A stretch of DNA of 60,000 nucleotides, taken from positions 126,001-186,000 of the forward strand of contig OU612067.1 of the NCBI GenBank assembly GCA_914767715.1. The letters are read 5' to 3'. The notes under the pieces were generated by a model. The model saw only the letters and a program-made list of their open reading frames with translations, had not been told where the DNA came from and ran no database searches. Source of the stretch: Membranipora membranacea. Taxonomy: Eukaryota; Bryozoa; Gymnolaemata; Cheilostomatida; Membraniporidae. Positions 12,136 through 26,668 of this stretch are shown one piece after another. The translations under genes and the position numbers were made by a program. The stretch's first letter is position 1; every line of letters starts with the position of its first letter.

Positions 12136-12421
12136 CTTGACAAGCTTTGTTTGGTCGGGGGGGGGGGGGGGAAAAATTGTCAACTCTTGCGAACAAGTTG
12201 ATAGGGCAGAGTTATTTTTTCAGGGTGGTTGATACTGGACAGTGGCAAAGTAAAGACATGTAAGTTCCAGGGGCCCATGGGGAAAACTTGCCCATGGTAC
12301 ATACATACATGTCTTTCCTTTGCCAGTATCAACCACCCTGAAAATAACTTGCCCTATCAACTTGTTCGCAAGAGTTGACAAGCTTTCCCCCCCAACCCCC
12401 GACCAAACAAAGCTTGTCAAG
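12136..12421. mobile_element. Palindromic foldback (MITE-like) element, 286 bp
   Basis: The two halves are inverted copies. The left end CTTGACAAGCTTTGTTTGGT is matched exactly by the complement of the right end. Inside follow G-rich tracts, then GTCAACTCTTGCGAACAAGT, then GGTGGTTGATACTGG and a core around CAGGGGCCCATGG. The left arm contains a 15-base G run where the right arm has interrupted C. It encodes nothing. The core matches the palindrome at 13349-13498. Confidence 0.85.
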
Positions 12422-13035
12422 ATAGGCTCCAACCATACATTGCATGTGTGTACCTACCACTACCAGTCCAATTATTATCATTGATATAATTATTATATGA
12501 CTGATAGTAGTCTGTTGGTGTCACTCTGTTTGGTGTGATATTCTGGTATTTTAATGTGATAGTCTATATAGATAGATAGTGCTACTACTCTCTCTCAGAC
12601 TCAGAGTCTGTCTGTTGGTGTTGCCTGTACTCCTCATAGTCATATTATTATAATATATGTACAGTAGAAATTTAGACTATCCTCCTTGCACAGCCCCCTC
12701 TTCCAAAGGAGCCTTCGAGATAAGGATAGCTTATCCCCTTAGACTACTCAACTAACTTAACAAGTTAATTACCACCAACAATGATGGTTGGTCAACTTAT
12801 TTATTCAGTCATTGTGATTGATTGATTGACTACTTGACTTGAGACAGTTAATTAATATCCGCTTCCACACCAGTCCACAGTCTGGCATGCAAGGGTCCGG
12901 GAGAAAATGACTTTAAACAGGAAGCAAGCTAAGAGGGGGAATCTTAACATGAGTGTCTTTCTCCCTCAGTTGTAGTTTAATATAATAAAGGTACTGACAG
13001 ATGCTAGACAGAATTAAATGCATTCCATGTGTTGG

Positions 13036-13077
13036 ATTTCCCGAAAACGCTATCTAAAGCACCGAGTTGGAGGGGGC
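13036..13077 (-). repeat. End fragment of the MITE seen at 16711-16815
   Basis: The complement of this stretch matches the right half of the small MITE at 16711-16815: CTCCAACTCGGTGCTTTAGA, then TAGCG.TTTTCGG and GAAATCC or ATTTCCC. It is a solo end in the opposite orientation. Confidence 0.65.
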
Positions 13078-13348
13078 GCAACCCCTTGAAGGTCTTCCTG
13101 TGACCCTGACCTTGCAGTTTCACTTTTGTACTTGCATGAATGTTGAAACTTTCATGAATGTTGAATTTATGACAATACAAGTTGTTTTGCCTGGGCAGCT
13201 GAGTTTACTACATATGACCAACTACTTCATATTGAAATGAATTTGAAACTAAGCAGGATGATATGTATAAAAACCAGAGAGCCTTTTCTTAGTATGGAGA
13301 GTCACTACTAGAGTAGAGGAACTGAACTGTGGTGAGTTGTTGCGCAGT

Positions 13349-13498
13349 CATGGGCCCCTGGGACTTACATGTCTTAACTTTGCCAATGTCCACTATCAAC
13401 CACCCAAAAAACATATGGGTATGGACAGGATGGTGTTTTCTGGGTGGTTTATAGTGGACATTGGCAAAGTGAAGACATGTAAGTCCCAGGGGCCCATG
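13349..13498. mobile_element. 150-bp near-perfect palindrome
   Basis: The left arm begins CATGGGCCCCTGGGACTTAC and the right arm ends with its complement. The arms are about 65 bp with few mismatches around a short centre containing ATGGGTATGGACAGGATGG. It is the same family as the core of 12136-12421 and the half arm at 7519. It is non-coding and is most likely a foldback transposon or a collapsed inverted pair. Confidence 0.8.
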
Positions 13499-13714
13499 GT
13501 TGCAGTGGAGTGATAGTCTAACTCTGGTGAGCTTTCAAAACCTTGTTCATTTGACTTGTTGTCACTCTCACTGTCACTAGTGTCACTGATGTGGCTGTAT
13601 TATTAACCTTTACATTATATATGTATTATATACTATAGAAGTCTGTTTTAATAACACAGATGATACTAAGACATTCACAAAATCTAAGGACAATCAGAGG
13701 ACATTACTACTGAT

Positions 13715-13885
13715 GCCCTACTGGATGGGTACATGTATCCACTCTGAACCCAAATGCCCTACCCATGGGATGGTATTCTGGAACAATGTGCAAACCTTAT
13801 GTAGTTATGTCCAAAAACTGAGGCATGCCCCTTACGCCCCCCTAGGCGGTCTAGCGTGATGTCGTCTTTGATATAAGTCGGTGTA
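13715..13885 (+). pseudogene. Unclassified repeated coding element, copy A (broken)
   Basis: Translated on the plus strand, this piece carries LLDG, MPYPWDGIL, CPKTEA and PRRSSVMSS with intervening stops. The inverted segment at 17200-17640 encodes the same string of motifs (ILDG, CPTHASDGIL, QKLRH). Nucleotide identity is also clear, for example GCCTCAGTTTTTGGAC and CAGAATACCATCC on the complement. A weaker third match lies at about 6490-6545. I do not recognise the protein family. Confidence 0.5.
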
Positions 13886-14112
13886 AGTTACCATGTTAAT
13901 CTAACGTCAAGGAGCACTCCTTGCTACACCTGTAGTTGGGACCAGTTCTAGGTAAATGGTGAGGCTCCAGCCACCACTCCTCATTCATTGCATCCAGGAA
14001 TGTACTTGTACTGATAGAGAAACCAGCAATGTGTGGTCAAAATAATGAGGTTGAAATTTGAATAAGGTTTCAACATCCCTTCTAATTTCTAACACCTCCT
14101 CAATAAAAATCC

Positions 14113-14244
14113 ATGCTTGTAGACCCTCGTGATGTCGGCAAGAAGGTAGTGAAGTATGATTTGAATGGTGTGTCGTTTATCAGTCGCTACTGCCAACACG
14201 GTTATGATAAGCCTGTAGAGATGAAACAAAAACACGCAAAATAA
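14113..14244 (+). other. Short open frame with coding-like composition
   Basis: An ATG opens a 43-codon frame with residues such as VDPRDVGKKVVKYDLNG and SRYCQHGYDKPVEMKQ. It ends at TAA just before a GTAAGA that could be a splice donor. Nothing identifies it. It follows copy A of the unclassified repeat and may belong to the same element. Confidence 0.25.
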
Positions 14245-14699
14245 ATCCAGGTAAGATTTCTCTCCAGGGTTTACAGATTTACAGGTTGTATTACTGTTTT
14301 ATGAAGATATTATTATTATCTTTATTCAGACTATTGGTTTTCACACAGAGTGTTACACCTTTAAAAGTCTTGTTAGGTAGATCATTTTTGCTGCTAATTT
14401 TAAGAAAGGTTGTTGTTCTTTTTTTTGCCATAAAACTACTATATAAAGCTACAATCAAACAACCTTGATTTAAAGAAGGGAGGAGCAAATTTTAATATCT
14501 TTTCCAGCACATACATGCAGTCACATAGACAGAAAATTAAATTACACAATTATTCAACCCTCACTCAGCAAATATATCATTTCTCTAGGTCAAAGAAAAA
14601 AACCATTTTCAATAACAGAAGACACAAAAGCTGATACAAAATAGCTACAAGCTAATTTGTCCTGCAAGGGTTACCATAGAAAGAATGATTCAGTCTACA

Positions 14700-14957
14700 T
14701 GGCACAAGGTATGCGTGGGTTAGTGGGTTAAAATCACAAGTGTTGTCTCCATCCGAGGACTGAGAAATATCAGTGCCTTAAGGGCGCGGCCGCCGTTTTC
14801 GGCGCCAAGTTGCTCTCAGTTTGCAGGCAGGTCGGAGCACACCTGGGGCGTCATATGAGCCCAGTAGTCAGTAGACTGCAGCGGGATTCGAACCCAGGAC
14901 CTCAAACGCTTGCGCGTTAAAGGGCAGGCGCTCTAACCAACTGAGCTACCTCCTACT
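14700..14957 (-). mobile_element. tRNA-derived SINE
   Basis: On the minus strand, 14957-14882 is a tRNA-like head with an internal polymerase III box A (TAGCTCAGTTGG) and box B (GGTTCGAATCC). It is followed by a tRNA-unrelated body that includes GGCGCCGAAAACGGCGGCC and extends to roughly 14700. The 5' and 3' ends of the head do not pair as an acceptor stem, so this is not a working tRNA gene. The 3' border is approximate. Confidence 0.8.
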
Positions 14958-15629
14958 CCTGCGTGCTCAAATTCAACATACATCTATTGTCATAGAATAC
15001 TACCAAATTGAGTCAAACCCTGAGAGTGATTGCATCCACAGCAATGTGCTTCATCATGAATTATTGTACAGTGCCATGTAATCCGTTGTGCGGTATGATT
15101 GGTAGAAGTATTTTATACACAGTTACGTTTTGTTGATCGATGATACATCAAATTGATCAATACATTGGCTAACCCTTGATAAGCTCTGTCAATTTCTGTT
15201 TAGCTCTAGAAAAACACGGAATGGCCGAAAAAATAACTCAGAAAACAACACAAGTCATGTAGTTGGGATGGAATACATCATGAAAATGTATATATTTCGG
15301 AGATCCCACCAGTTGAAGCCCATAGAACACATTTCACAGAGACGGTATGTAGGTAGACCCTGATTGTCCTAATGCATGCTTTTCGACCACGATTGAGAAA
15401 TGTAGCGTCACTGGATTTTCTACTGAATGATTGTCTGCTGTGTGCAAGTAGGCTAGAAAAATTATTACAAAAACAGAAGTATTTGGTACAAAGAAATGTA
15501 CCATTTAATTATCACAATCATCAGACATAACATTCGATTTCACTCAAGGACAATATTTATATTCAGATCAAAAAACATTGTGACATAGGTCATTTTGTCA
15601 TATTTGATTTATGTATAGGCTCCTTGTAG

Positions 15630-15834
15630 GCAGCCGTCGGATAAGAGAGTAGAGAAGTTTGTGGACTTTGTAATAAATGAGGGGCATCTCAGAGATTATG
15701 TTCACATTAAGATTTACTCTAGAGATACAACTCCAGGTTCATCAAAAAACACACTTGTTCCCATATCACAAAACGATCTACAACAACATGAATTCTACGT
15801 CTTTGAAATTAACGCCAAAAGACCTGCATACTAA
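15630..15834 (+). other. Possible terminal exon of an unknown gene or element
   Basis: After a plausible splice acceptor (CTCCTTGTAG), a frame stays open for 68 codons to TAA. It has balanced composition, for example VEKFVDFVINEGHLRDYVHI and QHEFYVFEINAKRP. No upstream exon could be joined with confidence, and the family is not recognised. It could be a real last exon, an exonised transposon piece or chance. Confidence 0.35.
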
Positions 15835-16710
15835 CTGATAGATGTTAGAGAGCAAATAGTTGCATGTAGATTAGAAGGATCGCATGATGACTTAACAAAA
15901 CGTCATCTTTTTCTTTATAGCTTTGATTTCACTGCTTCAACTGCAAAGATAGGAGGCTAATGCGCTCATTAATAACAATCAGCGTGGTGCAGACCCTCAA
16001 TACCTCTGTCAAGAGATTCACGAATGGGGCTAGATATCTGAACATGTTACAGTGTCTGCAGTAGCTAGTAGTTTGGCACTATAAATGTAACACATGTTAT
16101 GAACCTGTGTTTTAGCATGATTATTGACAAATGATTGTATGATATTATTGTTAACTAAAGTAATAGAACAGTAGCATGTTTTGATTTTTTCATTTGCCTT
16201 CATCAAAAAATAAAACATTGTGAAGCAACAACTAATTTCTTGTATGCCCACTTCATTATTTATGTTGCTATCAAATGATTTTTTGATACTTTGGAAACCT
16301 ACCACCCTCAATCACGGCTATAACCATGGAATACCTACTGCATTGCATCAAACACCATGCTGTAGCTGCCTAGACTTCGCTCATCATAGCTTTGTATTAT
16401 TGTAAATATTCTAGTTTTTCGATGCTTGATTGATTATTAAATATCACAGACAACAATACATGTCCTGAAATTCAGTATAAATACTGAGAAGTAATCGTGA
16501 TCAAAAATAGAAAAAAAAACTCTGTAGGATTGTTCAAAACAAAAAGCTTGAGGTAATTGAGTCTTGATGCACTATGGACCATGCACATTTATCTTCATGC
16601 TCTGGCAAGTTAGACATTTTGTTAGCGTATACTAATAAATCTGCAATCACTAGCCATCACTGGATCAGTGAACCTGTGGGCAGTGAGTATAGTATTCCCC
16701 TAATGATGTA

Positions 16711-16815
16711 CAGTGGGAAATCCCATAGATCAACCAATCAAAATCGACAATTTTAGACCAATCAAAAGCACCTCCAACTCGGTGCTTTAGATAGCGATTT
16801 TCGGATTTCCCAGTG
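16711..16815. mobile_element. 105-bp MITE with 13-bp terminal inverted repeats
   Basis: The ends CAGTGGGAAATCC and GGATTTCCCAGTG are inverted repeats matching at 12 of 13 positions. The interior contains CACCTCCAACTCGGTGCTTT, which recurs inverted at 13036-13077. No coding capacity. It lies just upstream of PECR, about 125 bp before its start codon, so it may sit in the promoter or 5' UTR. Confidence 0.7.
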
Positions 16816-16938
16816 TCAACTTTACAATTCTTCAAAAACTTTGCTGAATGGAGATTCAAAAAGCAACATAGTCTCAAAAATAACAGATTGATGAAAAAAA
16901 GATATTGTTTATAGTCTTTAATCACATGACTGTTCAAA

Positions 16939-21507
<4,569 letters not shown>

Positions 21508-23304
21508 TATTAGATATATTTTTCCAGTTATTCAGTCAGGTACAGATGTAATTACAGTTTTTGGCCAATCATCATATCGAGACTCGGACTTAGATTGTTG
21601 GTGATGTCACTATCATGGTTATCTTTATGCAACTTTACTGTTTTTGCTTTTGGAAGAAGTAGAATCAGTTGATAAGCCCCTCCTCAGTTTGCTCTTATTT
21701 TACTCAATTACTCTTATTTTATTTATTTATGTGCCAAATTGCATTTAAAAATATTCGTAGTAAAGCCACGAATAGAAGTATTCATACATAATACTCCTGT
21801 TTGTTGGTGGTTTGTATGGTATATACATTGAGCCGAACACTTTCTAAATTCGTACAACTATACCGTGACTCTCAATTCAATTATTCAATACATTGTGATG
21901 TTGAATAATAAGATATGTGATGAAAAAGTCACTGGACTCCCTTATAGTTCACGGAGAGATTTGCAAGTATACAAGTCTAGAATTAATTGGCCACTCTACA
22001 AGCGAAACATTATCTGTATCATCATGTTTCATTTACCAGTTTGAACCTATGCAAGGTGATTTTTACAACTCTAACGAGCTAAGTATTATGTTCTGTGCAA
22101 CCCGAAACATTACCAGACCTCAAAACTACAAAACCGAATCCTCTGAAATCACACTCAATGATTGGTAGAACAGGTAAATGAACAAAGTTATTCCCTATAT
22201 AGTTGAGAATTATGGCGCTGAAGGCAACTAATCTTAGGCAATCTTAGACAATATCGGCACTATTATCTACATGCTTTGCATGAGTTAATAGAGCGATAAT
22301 AAATATAATAAACTCTTTTTGGCTGCAGAGGCTGAGACCTTTGGTAGAATGTTTTGTTATGGATAATTTATCCGCTAGGACATGTTTTCAAAGCATGTGA
22401 AGTGTGCACACTTTGTGTGTAGAGTGATGAGGAAATAAATTCAGGAATTGGACCTACGACCCCCTTACTACAAGTACAAAATCATATGCAATGCAAACCA
22501 AGACAGATTTATTCTATTTAGACCAACAATTTGAATATAATACTTTAAACGTAAAACAAAAATTATCACAAAATTTTTGAGTGAGAGAAGTATTTCAATT
22601 CAGACGAGACTCAGCAAATTTGATTAAAGTTTGAATGTTAGAACGATAGTCGTGGATGAGCCGGGTAGTGAGGAGTTCAGAGAGGTCAGAAGGTTGCGGT
22701 CGAGGTCAGAAGGTCATGGTCAGTGATCATCAATCTGTAATATATAATATAACTGATTAGCTTATCTGTTCAGTCCTAGGATCGTCACCCTTGTCTGGGT
22801 TCAGGATCAAGGCTTGTCCCGGGCTCAAGGGGTTGTCTTAATGATCAAGTAGAGTCGCCAAAGTCATCCATTCAGATGATGGCAACTTCATCTGAATATA
22901 AAACCAATATCACTTACATCGCACGCTAAAGTTAATAGCAGTAAATGGTTATTTGGTAATTTCTCGGGTCAGAGTTCGAAAGTGTGGAAACGAGATGACT
23001 CTATTCAGAACCCAAATACTAATTGCATCATCGTCAGCGAAAGGGCAGAAATGTCTTCTCTGTATTATCAAGTATTATGACTTTATTACCCTTGGTCATA
23101 AGCTAAGTAGGTAAAGTTTAAGGATGATGGCCATTATGATATATGTTGATGCGGGTAATGAGACACGAGGAATAAGGATTGCAAAGTTCAAAGATCAAAA
23201 AAGTCATCTCTTAACGTCGATGTACTAACTGTACTAACTTTACAGTTAGTGGAAAAGTTAGTATTACACATATGAGTTACCTGTTAGAGGATAACCTTGT
23301 ATGT
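21508..23304. other. Region between convergent PECR and the cysteine-rich secreted gene
   Basis: This holds the 3' UTRs of both neighbours and no further gene I can support. AATAAA hexamers for PECR occur late, near 22298 and 22434. A minus-strand AATAAA for the other gene lies at 23087-23082. An open frame at 21917-22168 has no family resemblance and I treat it as chance. Confidence 0.5.
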
Positions 23305-24423
23305 TTAGCCGTATGTTTGACAGGTAGATGGGCAGGTGACGGCTGAACTACTGCAGACACACAGCACTGTGTCAAATGCTGTACCACCGGCGCAGTGAAA
23401 TGTAGCACCTGCCACAATACCTGGTGCTGTGGACTGTACGAAGGAGCGACAGTGATTATTACTAACTGGGCGGTAGTAGTTCCCGTTCCTCTCACACTCA
23501 CACCCACCATCTGTAATATAGTAGTAGTTACAGTGTATATCCTTAAGTCAAGTTGTGAAAATTGAGATATTTGTAGTAAGTCACCGCTTATTGGTTTGCA
23601 GATTTATGACCAAGGCACAATGATTCAGAATTTTAAACTTTAGATATTTGGCAGGTGGCAAAGGTGCATTCCAGTGTGAGCGGTGTTGTCCATTGCAGCA
23701 TAGGTTCATTAATGGCTGTATTGTTTTAATACTCGTTTTATTACCAGGTTTACACAATGTAACTGTATCTATTATATCGTATCGCATACCTAAAATACAC
23801 CATTCCACCTCTATGAGTCACTAACAGTATCCGCCACAGGAGAGACTATATGATACTGACCTGTGGGGGGTGGAGCAGGACCTGGATGGACACCAGCAGC
23901 ACAAGCAGGGGGGTGAGCGACACCACAGTCAGCAGGACAAGTCACCTCAGCCGCGTTCTTGCACACACAGTCAGTCAGATCTAGTCTAGTACCCAGAGCG
24001 CAGCACTGAGTGGTAGCTGATATACCAGGAGCTGACTGCTGGAAAGACTCACAGTTAGCGGCCGCATTCACTGTGTACGTATTATGATCTCGTGTACAGC
24101 TACATGATGTGATAAACGCCGCTGAACCTATTAAATGGATAATTGGGGACTTAACTGCTCTCAACGAATGATTAAAGTAGTCTTCGTCTCTTTTTAATTG
24201 AGATGACTACTCCTAAATATTCAAATAAACTGTCAGGAAAATGCCAAAGAGACAGGAATGATAATGGATTAGTATATCATTATCAGCTGAGAATAGTTGA
24301 GTGCCATCAACAAAGTATTCCTGCTAATCTTTTAAATAACAGCTGATAAATATAGAGAAGTAACTTACTGGTACAGCCAGCTAAGACCATCAGCACGGTG
24401 AGGAGACAACTTGCAGCAGCCAT
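23305..24423 (-). CDS. Small secreted cysteine-rich protein with two peritrophin-like repeats
   Basis: Minus-strand exons are 24423-24369, 24127-23861 and 23510-23305. GT-AG introns are in consistent phase 1, and the product is 175 residues. Residues 1-18 (MAAASCLLTVLMVLAGCT) form a signal peptide. Two repeats of about 65 residues follow, one per exon. Each has the pattern C-x-C-x14-C-x15 to 18-C-x10-C-x-C-x6 or 7-C-x3-C with the shared words SF.QS.APGI, GT..D and CVC. Repeat 1 ends in a Pro/Ala-rich linker (HPGPAPPPTG). The spacing and the words 'YYRP', 'C.GGTAFD' and 'VTC' recall chitin-binding peritrophin-A (CBM14) domains, but the third canonical cysteine is not in place. The role is inferred as extracellular, perhaps glycan binding; an unrelated disulfide-rich fold is possible. 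Confidence 0.7.
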
Positions 24424-25305
24424 CTATAAACAAAGCAGGAACATCAAGGCACATACTAGATACATACATCCTGGAGCGGCGCTGCTCAATATACACACAT
24501 TAGCTAAAAATCATATGGTGTTTTCGTCTATCTTAAAGCACAAAGTTTCAAGCTTCAAAGCGTCTGATCAGCCATCTCAAACCATAAAGAGTGTAGTGAT
24601 GAGATATTTGTTATCAAAATTTACCTTAGTGAATGATTGATTTATTCTATTGCTTCAAATAAGAAGCAATGCATGCTTCTCCATCTGAGAAGTGCCTTAT
24701 ATACCTTTCCTTGGTCACAAAGCCCTGGAAGTGACTTCCAACCTCTGCAGTTTCAATTCACAACAAACACGCAATCATTAATTGACACATATATTATTAT
24801 GTATTTAAACGACTTTCAGCGATTAATTTGACACTTCACCATTATCCATGACACACTTTGATTACAGTGAGTGTTCTGGCTACCTGCAGATTGGTAATAA
24901 TATCCACATCCAGACAAAATTCATGGTCATGCCTTGACAACCTGGTAATTGGCTCCACTTAAACTCTGGATCTGCAGCAGCAGACACGACAAGTCATTAA
25001 TTGGTCTGTCTGGTTAATATATAGGATGTACTTTAACATTGTATGGAGTATAAAGTAATATCCCAAGGAGACAAACAAATCTAAATATATATATTGTATA
25101 TAATATGTTTGGTTAGATGCTGGCTGAAATAAATCTTAATCAGAGCACCAACCACAGATTTAGAATCATACCAATATTTCGCTTATTTATTATTGAATAT
25201 AAAACAGTAAGATAAGGTTAATCTGATAAAGATACAATCCAGGACGATATTGTCAGCCAAATAAAAAGTGCGTAATATTACCGCCGATTAATGACTAGAT
25301 AGCTA

Positions 25306-25307
25306 TT

Positions 25308-25346
<39 letters not shown>

Positions 25347-25347
25347 A
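25306..25347. repeat. (AT)n-(GT)n microsatellite
   Basis: About 10 AT dinucleotides run directly into about 11 GT dinucleotides. Confidence 0.9.
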
Positions 25348-25606
25348 TTAACATGGATATATATGTGTCATATTATTGTATTATGAATAAAATGTAGCGT
25401 ACTCGACTTTCTTTGCCGCGTCTTGTATGGCAATGTGGCCATATATCTACGTCCTGGTTAGAGCTATTCTGTATGGTGATCTCATCAAGAAGAACTCCTT
25501 GGTCTCATCACCACATTACTCTCCTATATTCTAGTTGGTAAATTTTAAATGTGGTCATTTGGGACATAGCTCTTCCTTTGACTAAATATTTACACTAGTT
25601 ATGCAT

Positions 25607-25702
25607 CTCACTGACTCACTGACTCACTGACTCACTGACTCACTGACTCACTGACTCACTGACTCACTGACTCACTGACTCACTGACTCACTGACTCACT
25701 GA
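25607..25702. repeat. 8-bp tandem repeat, 12 copies
   Basis: The unit CTCACTGA is repeated about 12 times without variation. It is intergenic. Such homogeneity implies recent expansion or turnover. Confidence 0.9.
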
Positions 25703-26557
25703 TAATTATCATTTTTGCTTTATGTACGTAAAAACTTGAAATCATAAATCTCCCGGCATTATGCTGAGATGAACTTACAAATTTTGTAAAAATGCAATTA
25801 ACATTCTCAAGGTGGAGCCTGAGAAGAGGGTGTAGTTATTAGCTCTCAATCATCACTTATCATAATTATCTCTGTCCATCAGCGTTGTTTTATGGTAGGA
25901 TATATGTGGAGTTGGGTTGTTTTTATGATACTTGTATCGGCCATTTTTTTATTTCTCAAATAAATCTTTTGAGTACAGTGCAAAATTATTGTTCTTAAAT
26001 GGAAGAATCAGTTATAATTTAGAAGTACATGAGTACTAGCCTGACAGAACTGTCTGATATGAGGTTATCATGACTAGACATACTCTGACATGATCTGTCT
26101 GACAGCAATACAATACACATGTGGATCAGTCTGTACAGCTGATAGGGACCTCCCTCTGTAGGTCAGGTTCGTATGAGAAGATTAGGCCAATCACTACAGA
26201 ACCAGACACAACGCAATAAATAATTAGTTCTCAAATTTGAGATGATCGGCGGCGTGCTGAATGGCAATTATATCAGATTAATTGTCTGGTGTAGACACAA
26301 TACTCTGCCGAGTCTGTATCTCTGTATCACTGCATTGTCTGGTGTTGAGAATACTGATGTTGTAGAATAGTCAAACAATCTGTCTGTGGTGAACATTGTC
26401 TCAGGAAAAGATCGCAATGTTTCAACAATTTTGAAAATATATTATAGACAATATAATAATAATAACAATGATGATTTTGTGGATGATCATCACTTCATTG
26501 TTTGATTGACTTTGGCAATATGGCAAACCCACTATCCATTAAACATTCCAGGTCGGC

Positions 26558-26668
26558 TAGGGTGAATAACCCTTGGCAACCAATTTAAGGTAGTTCTTGG
26601 AGTGCTCAAACCTAGGGCCTTGTGATCCCAAATCCGGCGCCTCTATCACTGAGCTATCCTTATCCCTA
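26558..26668 (-). mobile_element. tRNA-derived SINE, diverged
   Basis: On the minus strand, GGATAGCTCAGTGATAGAGG resembles a box A region. AGGTTTGAGCACT, about 40 nt later, is a worn box B. A body with GGTTGCCAAGGGTTATTCAC follows. The head differs from the SINE at 14882-14957, so it is another family or a much older copy. Confidence 0.6.

Larger units (their letters stand above)
24424..26557. other. Intergenic, simple repeats only
   Basis: Upstream flank of the cysteine-rich gene. Apart from the microsatellites at 25306 and 25607, I see no gene, tRNA or transposon structure. Confidence 0.5.

Noticed and set aside
14882-14957. Functional tRNA gene
   Set aside because: Boxes A and B are good, but the ends do not form an acceptor stem and a SINE body follows.
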